Assembly (NCBI GenBank): GCA_003512955.1
Contig: DOTG01000026.1
Location: 618,180-682,179 of the forward strand
Length of the DNA: 64,000 nucleotides
Source of the DNA: Marinilabiliales bacterium
GTDB lineage: Bacteria; Bacteroidota; Bacteroidia; Bacteroidales; SZUA-534
Reading direction: 5' to 3'
Below are positions 28,201-33,976 of this stretch, one piece after another. Made by a program: the position numbers and the translations under genes. Below the pieces are notes generated by a model that was not told the origin of the DNA, made no database searches, and was given only the letters and a program-made list of their open reading frames with translations. The first letter of the stretch is position 1, and every line of letters starts with the position of its first letter.

Positions 28201-31200
28201 CGGTAGCTCCCACTTTGGCGGAGGCTGCTGCAGAAAGGGTAAAGGTGGCAACCAATGCTGAACGATCCGTTCCGTAAGGCAAAGTAGCCGTAACAGTATG
28301 ATCACCGCTGGTAACGGTAGCATCAACACCTAATACTGAAAAAGTTAAAATATCCTTTTCCGATGAAGGGGTGGCCTCTTTAGTTACGGTTACCGTCCAG
28401 TCTTTGGTGGTTCCATCTTCGGCGGTAATGGTGTAAACTACCGGACTGGTAAAGTTATTTGCAGTAACACCGCTTGTCTGTACATCGGTTCCAATTTTTG
28501 CGGAAGCACCGTCCGACAATGTAAAGGTAGCTGTTAAATTGGTTTCATCGGCGGTGTAAGGAACGGTAACTGCAATGGCCGGGTCGGTAAGTACCCCAAC
28601 ACTGGTTCCAAAAGCATACGACAGAAAATCTTTCCCGGTAAGGGCGGCATCTTTGGTTACGGTGTAAGTTTGTTGGGTAATTCCATCTTCGGCAGTAACA
28701 ATTACTTTATAACCTGTAGCTAAGTCGGTAGCAACAGTGGTTCCGTCGGCTTCGTAAGTTTCAAACGTAGCTCCGGTTGCAGCTGTAAGGTTCGATTCAA
28801 ACACGGCTAATATAGCTGAGTATGGAACAGCAGTAATATCGCTGGCTCCCACGGTATAAACACTGGAGCTCACCGTTGCTTCAGCACTTTGGAAATCGGC
28901 TAAATTACGGGCGGTAATCTGCATTTGAGTATTATACTGGCCTACCAAAGCAACCGTTGTTATTGGCGTTGTTGGAATAACTCCTCCAATATAATCTGCC
29001 TCACTAAAGGCGGTACGGTAAGCAAATGTTGCTAAAGCAATTCCTGTAATATCATAGTTTTTTGATGATACAAAATTGCCTGAGGCCAAATATTGGGTCC
29101 CCGCAGGATCAAAGGTATAATTCACAATCTTTACCAATTTACATTGGTCGTCGTGTGTTAAACTGGCTATAGTCCGAACCTCCGGTGTAATTACCGGGTT
29201 TCCGGTTACTTTTTCTCCGGTTGTGGCTTGAGGTACTAATTCAATCAATCCGTTGTAAAGGGTAACTTTTCCTTCAACATTGGAAATACCTTCACCAATA
29301 ACATAAGTATCTGTAATATATCCGGGAGCCGTGGTATTGTCATCAATAAGAACGGCTGCGGTAGCATCCTGGATGTATTTCTGATTCCGTGATGTCCTTG
29401 TATAAGTTACCGTGGCTTTACCGGTATATTTTACGATAGAATTAGCTGACATGGCAATTAAATCGGCCAGGTTATCGGTTACTGCTTTTACAGTAAATGC
29501 ACTGCTTTCTGAATTGTAACTGGCATTGGAAGCATCGGAAATACGGATTTTGTAAGCAACACCGTAAGCCGAAGCAGCCGGGATGGTTACATCTTCGGTA
29601 CCATCGGCAGCAGCTGTGGAAGCTACTAAATCGCTGTACGAAGTACCATCGTACAATTCAATTTTCACATTGTCCACTCCGCCCGATGTCCAGGTTACGG
29701 TAACCACATCGCCGGCATAGTAGGTTGATGCCCCTAAAACATCTAAGGTAACCGAAGGTGTTAGCGTGGTAAAACTTTGTTCATCGCCATAACTTGTTCC
29801 TTCAATATTGGTAGCATAAGCACGCACATAATACAACGTGTTTACGGTTAATCCTGTCATATCACCGGTAATTTCGGTACCCACAGCACCTTCGGTAGTT
29901 TTGCCGTCGGCAGTGGTTGGTGTTCCGGTGGTATTCCAGCAAAGCCCTTTTTCAGTTACGGCTTCGCCTCCGTTATCGGTAATATCGCCACCCCAGGTAG
30001 CGGTAGTGTAACCATTGGTAGTAATGGCTGCATCAGTAGTAACTGTTGGGGTTGTTTCAACCGTAGCAGTGATATTCAAATTATTCGAAGTTAGCGGATT
30101 GCCACCGGTAAATTCTGCTCCGGCACAAGTTACGGTAAGATTGGTCACATTGGCATCGAAATCGGTACCATCGTAAGCAAGGGTTAAGGTAGCAGCCGTA
30201 GCGGTTCCGTACGAAACGGCATCCACGGTAACGCCCGTTGGCGCATTGTTGAGGCTGAAATTGGCCTTATCTAACGTTGCATCAGCAAAAGTTTCGTTTA
30301 AAACGGTCAATTCAATGGTTCCGCCATCAAGGGTTAATTCGGTTAAGGTTGCTGATGCCGATAAATCGGGAGTCAGCGGGGCCGAATAGCTATAGGCAGA
30401 GCCTACGTTGGTAGTACCATCGGATAATTGCAACTGAACCGAAAGGCCATCGCCGCCATCAACGGAGGCAGGCATAACTACGGTTACCGTGGCCTCGCCC
30501 GAACCGTTGGTTGCCGATAAATCCACATCGCTGGACGTTGCATCGTAAGCTACGGTATTAATGGTGTACGACTCGTTGGTGGTAGCAGAACCATCGGTAA
30601 CGGTGACATCGAATTTGGCTACATAACCCGAAATGAGGTTGTTGTACTGGTCTTTCGCTGTTAAGGTAATCACCGAAGTGGTGGATAATGCCAGTGCCTG
30701 ATCGATAGTTACCGTAGAGTTGGTCGTATTAATAGCACCCACCATGATTTCCTGCGAAACAGTGGCATCGGTGTAACCAGTGGCAACCACCGTAATGGTT
30801 TTGGTTCCGGGAACAGTTAGCGAAGCATCGCTGCCTGCCAACAGGGTAATCGTCCCTGATGCAATGGTATAATCGTCGGTTAATGTTAACGTGGTGGCAT
30901 CCACTTTAACGGCGGTAATGGCTGTACGCCAGGTTGCATCGTCGGTAAAAGTGATTTCAAGGTTGTTGTCCACATTGTTTGATGTAGCATCAGCTACCAA
31001 ATCGGGATGTGAAAAAGTAGAAACCGTCCAGTCTTTGGTAGAGGCATCTTCGGCGGTAACGGTATAAACTTTTGCCGACGAAAAATCGTTGGTAGTTACA
31101 ATACTTACCTGAGGTGTTGCACCAATGGCAGCCGAAGCGCCGGCTGATAAGGTAAAGGTTGCAGCTAAGGCAGAAAGATCGGCTGTAGCAGGCATTTCAA

Positions 31201-32338
31201 CCGTAATGGTTCCGGTAGCTCCGCCATCGGTAATGGTTGCCGATGCAGCCTGGCCGGGAAGCGAAAAAGCTGTAATTTGTTTGGCCGCACTGGCAGTGGC
31301 TGTGGTAAAAGTTATACTTTGTAACGTAGTATCTTTTGTTTGTATATCTTCAACAGGAGCAATAGCAACATAATACAATTGGGTAAAGTCCAGTTTTGAA
31401 TTTGGATCAATGGTTACCAACGTTTTATCACCACTAATAGTAGCAGTAAAAGGAACATCGGCACCTGCAGCATCAGTCTTTTTAAGTGTAATTAATGAAG
31501 AAATATTTGCATCATCTATAGCACTTGCATCAGTATTATAAATGGCATCTTCAAAAGTTAATGTAATATTTTCTGAAGGATTTACATCTATGGCTCCATT
31601 TGCAGGACTAAATTCGGCTACAGGAGCTTTATTATATTTTACCGCTTCCGCCCATGTTTTTGCTACACGGATACCGTCAATAGTAATGTCTTGTGCGGCA
31701 TTGTACTGACGGAGAGCAATTCCACCTACCGATGTTGCAGTCTCGGTAAAAGTTGCATCGGCTGTAGCTGGTTCTTCGGTTGGGAAGGTGTTAAACACGT
31801 ATAAACTGGATTCTTTTGTATCAATATTATATTTAACTACCACCAATGTTGGAGTTGCCGGGGTTATTGTAACCCAGGTAGAAACCGAAGTTCCAATTCC
31901 CAAAGCATCACCAGTTGCATTCACCCATAAACGGGTAAAATAAGTGGTGGTAAATGGATTCAACCCAAAATTGAAAAAATAACCCGAAGAATTGGTGGCA
32001 GAAGTTTTTACAATCATGGCGGCATAAACGGTACCGATTGTTTGCGAAGTAAAGGTACGGTTTACATCTTCGCCGGTTTCAGAAATACTTGCAGCATTTC
32101 CAATTCCTGAACCTATATACCCGGCAAAATCCAACCCCGGTGTAACTACTGTAATGGGTGCAGTTCCTGTACCACTATGCGCGGTCCAACCATTAGCAGT
32201 TAAAAAAGTACCTGCAGTATAATCAAAATTCTCTTCTAAAAGAGTCTGTCCCCATCCATACGGATTAAAGGCCAATAAAAACAAAAGCGTCAGTAGCCGG
32301 TTCCAGGCTTTGCTGCGCCAAGGTGTAGTTTCTCTCAT
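22211..32338 (-). CDS. Giant T9SS-exported multi-domain beta-sandwich protein (3,375 aa)
   Basis: After a signal peptide (LLTLLFLLAFNPYGWG) the protein is a chain of beta-sandwich modules with no recognisable enzyme. A DNFDY-type module (residues about 31-240, LLEENFDYTAGTF...) recurs almost verbatim at about 1500-1710. SbsA/Big_5-like Ig domains (VTLSFDENVF) occur several times, and YYAGD-type Ig modules at about 870 and 2510. OB-fold/DUF5689-like modules are at about 955-1036 and 2587-2665 (QKYIQDA, QKFIQDA). A lamin-tail-like domain is near 2180 (LFFSEYIEGSSNNKAFEIFN). About five tandem 86-residue cadherin-like repeats, each with LxVDGxxVxGF and AEDxxTxLTYxVHF, span about 2778-3205. A carboxypeptidase-regulatory-like domain and the sorting domain (SSVFPNPTDGKFEL...) end it. 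This is a T9SS cargo, probably an adhesin or surface scaffold. A terminator follows the stop. Confidence 0.9.
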   Translation of the reverse strand: MRETTPWRSKAWNRLLTLLFLLAFNPYGWGQTLLEENFDYTAGTFLTANGWTAHSGTGTAPITVVTPGLDFAGYIGSGIGNAASISETGEDVNRTFTSQTIGTVYAAMIVKTSATNSSGYFFNFGLNPFTTTYFTRLWVNATGDALGIGTSVSTWVTITPATPTLVVVKYNIDTKESSLYVFNTFPTEEPATADATFTETATSVGGIALRQYNAAQDITIDGIRVAKTWAEAVKYNKAPVAEFSPANGAIDVNPSENITLTFEDAIYNTDASAIDDANISSLITLKKTDAAGADVPFTATISGDKTLVTIDPNSKLDFTQLYYVAIAPVEDIQTKDTTLQSITFTTATASAAKQITAFSLPGQAASATITDGGATGTITVEMPATADLSALAATFTLSAGASAAIGATPQVSIVTTNDFSSAKVYTVTAEDASTKDWTVSTFSHPDLVADATSNNVDNNLEITFTDDATWRTAITAVKVDATTLTLTDDYTIASGTITLLAGSDASLTVPGTKTITVVATGYTDATVSQEIMVGAINTTNSTVTIDQALALSTTSVITLTAKDQYNNLISGYVAKFDVTVTDGSATTNESYTINTVAYDATSSDVDLSATNGSGEATVTVVMPASVDGGDGLSVQLQLSDGTTNVGSAYSYSAPLTPDLSASATLTELTLDGGTIELTVLNETFADATLDKANFSLNNAPTGVTVDAVSYGTATAATLTLAYDGTDFDANVTNLTVTCAGAEFTGGNPLTSNNLNITATVETTPTVTTDAAITTNGYTTATWGGDITDNGGEAVTEKGLCWNTTGTPTTADGKTTEGAVGTEITGDMTGLTVNTLYYVRAYATNIEGTSYGDEQSFTTLTPSVTLDVLGASTYYAGDVVTVTWTSGGVDNVKIELYDGTSYSDLVASTAAADGTEDVTIPAASAYGVAYKIRISDASNASYNSESSAFTVKAVTDNLADLIAMSANSIVKYTGKATVTYTRTSRNQKYIQDATAAVLIDDNTTAPGYITDTYVIGEGISNVEGKVTLYNGLIELVPQATTGEKVTGNPVITPEVRTIASLTHDDQCKLVKIVNYTFDPAGTQYLASGNFVSSKNYDITGIALATFAYRTAFSEADYIGGVIPTTPITTVALVGQYNTQMQITARNLADFQSAEATVSSSVYTVGASDITAVPYSAILAVFESNLTAATGATFETYEADGTTVATDLATGYKVIVTAEDGITQQTYTVTKDAALTGKDFLSYAFGTSVGVLTDPAIAVTVPYTADETNLTATFTLSDGASAKIGTDVQTSGVTANNFTSPVVYTITAEDGTTKDWTVTVTKEATPSSEKDILTFSVLGVDATVTSGDHTVTATLPYGTDRSALVATFTLSAAASAKVGATDQESGVTANDFTNPVTYIITAEDATTQDWVVTITNAAPSTDATVSSSVYTVGVTDITNVPFGETLAAFKTNITPAADATFEVYQADGTTVAADLATGYKVIATAQDGITTKTYTITIDAEVVNLLEENFDYTAGTYLTANGWTAHSGAGTAPITVVAPDLDFAGYIGSGVGNAASIVETGEDVNRTFVSQTVGTVYAAMIVKTSATNSSGYFFNFGLNPFTSTYFTRLWVNATGDALGIGTAVSTWVTITPETPTLVVVKYNIDTKESSLYVFNTFPTEEPAVAAATFTETATSVGGIALRQFNAAQDITIDGIRVAKTWDEAVKAGSDTDAPVATFAPANGATTVAESSNVTLSFDEDVFNAADGSVIANGDLAAKISFFETATPANTVAFAATISGKEVTVDPTAASLKLGMQYTVSLLANKVEDAAGNENTESNTSFTVRPASTDATVTSTEYTVDNTGNTISGISYSVTLAVFKSNIVPATSATFEVYLADGTTVATDLQDGYKLICTAEDEVTTKTYIVNKNAFVNTETKVLTYSFAAQTGAATINETNQTVTVEVAYGTDVTTLIATYTLSTGATAKIGTDVQESGVTANNFTNPVVYTVIAEDAVTTQDWTVTVTVKAPNTDATLSDLKVDGATVTGFVASTLEYTVNYPYGTTTVPAVAYTLNDVTATAIQTDATVMPGATTVEVTAQDGTTKKTYTVHFAWDAASTEAYVTSTVYTVDGTAGTITNVPYNASLSAFKSNLTAAAHATFEVYESDSITVATNLASGQKVIVTAQDGTTKKVYSIALNEALASDLFFSEYIEGSSNNKAFEIFNPTSSTVDLSNYMVKLSNNGLGWGITTTGADTRYVLPLSGTLAPKEVYVVTNSSANSTILALADLVLVYSATANVGDGTNVASFNGNDALGLFKNNVLIDVFGGELIITNFNVAGTLEAAKDHTIIRKSSVISGNTDWTTSSGTNADDSEWIVSTLDDFTNLGSHALAVVDETAPVVTFNPENGTTGVLVSTSVTLTFDENVYKAADGSAFAANEDVASMLEFYETATPANTVAFAATISGKVITIVPSANLGNNIQYTVVLKANSVEDLSGNEAALAQASFTTIDAAAPVVELTAPVGGETYYAGDNVSITWNSANIANVKIEAYVPSNTTWEELVASTDAADGNETITIPADAAYATTYKIRISDATNAAVADSSAAFAVIAVAADIVQLRAMPNGAVAKLAGKAVVTFTQSSRNQKFIQDASGAILIDDSGAKITSAYIIGDEMTGLEGSLTEYGGMKEFVPTKDPGAPTATGLTVTPQVIALDEFAASFESYESELVTFEAVKFVDADGTVAFTTGKSFGLSDGTNTANFYTNFYQADYIGDVLPVTRGVITGIANSRTTGNYITSRNASELVFPSDNAKLSDLLVDGTTISGFGADVFVYTVELASAITVVPTVTATAADANALVEVVAATAIPGITMVNVIAEDAETMLTYEVRFTYETLSNDATLSSLTVDGDTVAGFDSDVFDYSVILPYGTTSISTVDGTATFANATVVATQATALPGDATVKVIAEDQVTELTYTVHFSVTPNNVATLSSLMVDGTLVEGFSADVTSYMMAVASSATPVVSAVATDTNATIGYEQIASIPDTAFVTVTAEDAITKLIYQVVFVDQDLSHDATLSDLTVDGATVTGFDAAVFEYTLELPHGTTLVPTVGATSANSNAEVTLTQAAALPGDAVVFVKAEDGVNQNSYIVHFIVAPNSDATLSDLKVGGTTVSGFSASVYEYSIELPYNTTSAPEVAATATDVNADVTITQASALPGNATVLVIAEDGETTLTYTVHFTLGAVPTFTVTFHVTDENGAVVSGATVQFNSESALTNAQGIAEFNEVAPVTDAPFTVSKAGDIYEAYSGSVTVTDADITVEVVLQLVGINEQSSLVSSVFPNPTDGKFELILNYYDAGAQVTITDITGKVILSQEIVEVQSVIDLAGNKQGVYFIHVVSGNQYFNGKMVLN

Positions 32339-32580
32339 AAACGTTTGTTTTAATTTAGTACTAAATAAAATGTTTCTAACAGTTATAATTGTTGTAATTA
32401 TGTTCGTGTTTGGTGAAAAAACGTGTCAATTTAGTTTATTTTTAATTTGTTTTCAACTAAATAAATCAGTTTTTTTAGGAATTATTTCTGCTATACAATT
32501 ATATTTCCACACAAATGAATTGTAATAATTCATGTCACCAGTGAAAATATCGTTAAATGATGGTTAAGAAATTGGTTCCG
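32339..32580. other. Upstream region of the giant protein gene
   Basis: AT-rich 5' region of the leftward gene. No exact CAAAnnTA (minus-strand TAnnTTTG) is seen, so no promoter is called. The REP cluster begins at its right edge. Confidence 0.35.
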
Positions 32581-32585
32581 GTAGC

Positions 32586-32632
32586 ACCGGACTCCTGGCC
32601 GGTTTCCTGGATCGCCGGGCTCCTGCCCGGTT
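32586..32632. repeat. Two REP-type hairpins (CCGGxC family)
   Basis: Two successive related palindromes are visible: ACCGGACTCCTGGCCGGT (imperfect) and CCGGGCTCCTGCCCGG (6-bp perfect stem, TCCT loop), each followed by TTTC(TT)CCTG. The second type recurs inside the 65-bp repeat at 32826. They belong to the REP/RAYT island. Confidence 0.65.
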
Positions 32633-32673
32633 TCTTCCTGCAAATAATTTGTCATTAAATAAAACCCCTTCAT
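32609..32673 (+). repeat. 65-bp direct repeat, copy 1
   Basis: Identical over all 65 bases to 32826-32890. It contains the CCGGGCTCCTGCCCGG hairpin and an AT-rich tail ending CCCCTTCAT. The spacing between copies is 217 bases from start to start, with a further REP unit after each copy. Confidence 0.9.
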
Positions 32674-32683
32674 GCCACAAATA

Positions 32684-32740
32684 CCGACAGGTTGCGCCAT
32701 GCCGACGTTACATTGTTGGAACGCCGACCTCCCGGTCGGT
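32684..32740 (+). repeat. REP unit A
   Basis: A compound REP unit: CCGACAGGTTGCGCCATG, then CCGACGTTACATTGTTGG, then the hairpin CCGACCTCCCGGTCGG (6-bp stem, TCCC loop). Unit C (32901-32957) is the same apart from two bases. Confidence 0.8.
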
Positions 32741-32744
32741 GTTT

Positions 32745-32820
32745 TTTCCTGCTCCAAAATGATTTCTAAGAAAAAACCCATGCCCAAATTACCGGCAGCT
32801 TTCAGCATATCGGCGTTCCA
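32745..32820 (+). repeat. 76-bp repeat flanking the RAYT gene, left copy (with REP unit B)
   Basis: Almost identical (4 differences by eye) to 33784-33859 on the other side of the RAYT gene. It ends in REP unit B (32791-32820), a hairpin of the CCGACA/TGTCGG type with GCT/AGC as the inner stem, here weakened by two substitutions. Confidence 0.8.
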
Positions 32821-32825
32821 TATCA

Positions 32826-32890
32826 GGATCGCCGGGCTCCTGCCCGGTTTCTTCCTGCAAATAATTTGTCATTAAATAAAACCCCTTCAT
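32826..32890 (+). repeat. 65-bp direct repeat, copy 2
   Basis: Exact copy of 32609-32673, again followed about 10 bases later by a compound REP unit. Confidence 0.9.
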
Positions 32891-32900
32891 ACTGCAAATA

Positions 32901-32957
32901 CCGACAGGCTGCGCCATGCCGACGTTCCATTGTTGGAACGCCGACCTCCCGGTCGGT
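32901..32957 (+). repeat. REP unit C
   Basis: A compound REP unit like unit A: CCGACAGGCTGCGCCATG, then CCGACGTTCCATTGTTGG, then CCGACCTCCCGGTCGG. The middle part also forms GTTCCA/TGGAAC. Confidence 0.82.
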
Positions 32958-32998
32958 TTCTTTCTTTTCCAAAAAAAATCATTCTATTTCCCAAAATA

Positions 32999-33020
32999 CC
33001 GACAGGCTACGCCATGTCGG
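32999..33020 (+). repeat. REP unit D
   Basis: A single hairpin: outer stem CCGACA/TGTCGG, inner stem GGC/GCC, loop TAC and a bulged A. It lies 49 bases past the stop of the RAYT remnant, on its downstream side. A degraded further copy may follow to about 33050. Confidence 0.75.
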
Positions 33021-33068
33021 CGATCCAGGCGCGCCATGCTGGTGTTACATTTAATGGCGATGCTTCGG

Positions 33069-33679
33069 TTATTCATCCACAAAACCCGGATGACAATACG
33101 AAAAAGGCCAATGCCTCCAGTGTGTAGCCAAATTTATCTTTACCGGATTATTAAGGGTATATTCAATTTTCTGGTGCAAATCGTTTTTATCACGGACAAT
33201 ACGGTCAAAATATTCGCGCTGCCAGAAACTCCCCGACCGATCAAGTTTGCGGTTTGCCACATTTGCTGTATATGTTTTTAGGGACTTCATCACTTGAAAA
33301 AGAGGCTTCTGAAATGAATAAGCCACCAAATGGACATGGTTGCTCATGATGCAATAGCACACCACAATTTATACATTTTTTGATCATAAAAATGGATGCT
33401 TTCAGAAACCACCCGGGCAATTTCCGGGTTTTTTAACCAGGTAGGACCAAATTCGGCGCTATCTAAAACGTTTTCTATTTGTTCAAAATAATCCTGTTTG
33501 GCTTTCAAAATTTTTATGTGCAGGTTTTCACTTGTTTGAACCGCTTTTTCATAATCGTTATGTAACGTTTCCATGATTGCCGTTGGGATTGTGCCGGCTA
33601 GCCGAAATGTGATAAAAAAGACCGCTTGTTCGGGTTGAATGTGAGGAAGCCTGCGGCGGTATTCTGTTGGCGGGTTCAT
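33069..33679 (-). pseudogene. REP-associated tyrosine transposase (RAYT, HUH/Y1 type), frameshifted
   Basis: Two overlapping frames together make one RAYT of about 200 residues. The upstream frame (33679-33344) holds the family start RRRLPHIQPEQAVFFITFRL and runs to QKMYKLWC. The downstream frame resumes at CYCIMSNHVHLVAY, which carries the HUH metal motif (HVH). It continues to EYTLNNPVKI, with the catalytic Tyr, and the closing WPFSYC. The join lies at about 33348-33365 and needs a one-base shift, so the gene is either a pseudogene or uses frameshifting. RAYTs are single-strand transposases that nick at and mobilise REP palindromes. Here REP units lie on both sides, as in REPtrons of other bacteria. 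Confidence 0.85.
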
Positions 33680-33756
33680 TGGGCAATAATATTAAGGAAA
33701 AGTAATGATTTCAACTTTTAGAATAAATTTAGTACATTAAATAAAGGGTTTTATGT

Positions 33757-33777
33757 AACGCCGACCTCCCGGTCGGT
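33757..33777 (+). repeat. REP unit E (single hairpin)
   Basis: AACG followed by CCGACCTCCCGGTCGG and T: the terminal hairpin of the compound unit alone, on the 5' side of the RAYT gene. Confidence 0.8.
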
Positions 33778-33783
33778 GTTTTC

Positions 33784-33859
33784 TTTCCTGCTCCAAAATG
33801 ATTCCTAAGAAAAAACTCATGCCCAAATTACCGACAGCTTTCAGCATGTCGGCGTTCCA
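33784..33859 (+). repeat. 76-bp repeat flanking the RAYT gene, right copy
   Basis: Near-identical counterpart of 32745-32820, in the same orientation, on the opposite side of the RAYT gene. It runs into REP unit F. Confidence 0.8.
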
Positions 33860-33887
33860 ACAATGGAACGCCGACCTCCCGGTCGGT
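33830..33887 (+). repeat. REP unit F (three consecutive hairpins)
   Basis: The most regular unit. Hairpin 1 has outer stem CCGACA/TGTCGG, inner stem GCT/AGC, loop TTC and a bulged A. Hairpin 2 is CGTTCCA/TGGAACG. Hairpin 3 is CCGACCTCCCGGTCGG. Alternatively GTCGGCGTTCCA pairs with TGGAACGCCGAC as one 12-bp stem. Confidence 0.85.
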
Positions 33888-33946
33888 GTTTTCGGTTAAA
33901 ACTAAATTTGTCTTTTAAACATAAAAACCCTTCATGCCGCAAAATA

Positions 33947-33973
33947 CCGACAGGCTGCGCCATGTCGGCGTTG
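33947..33973 (+). repeat. REP unit G, abutting the polA stop codon
   Basis: A hairpin with outer stem CCGACA/TGTCGG, inner stem GGC/GCC, loop TGC and bulged A. It ends 3 bases before the polA stop codon, where on the minus strand it would form the 3' end of the polA mRNA. Confidence 0.8.
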
Positions 33974-33976
33974 CAT

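Noticed and set aside
32530..33281. Short frames on both strands in the REP cluster
   Set aside because: Their peptides are translations of the palindromic repeats (repeated TPTGCAMPT-, RSVGVF-like phrases), not conserved protein.
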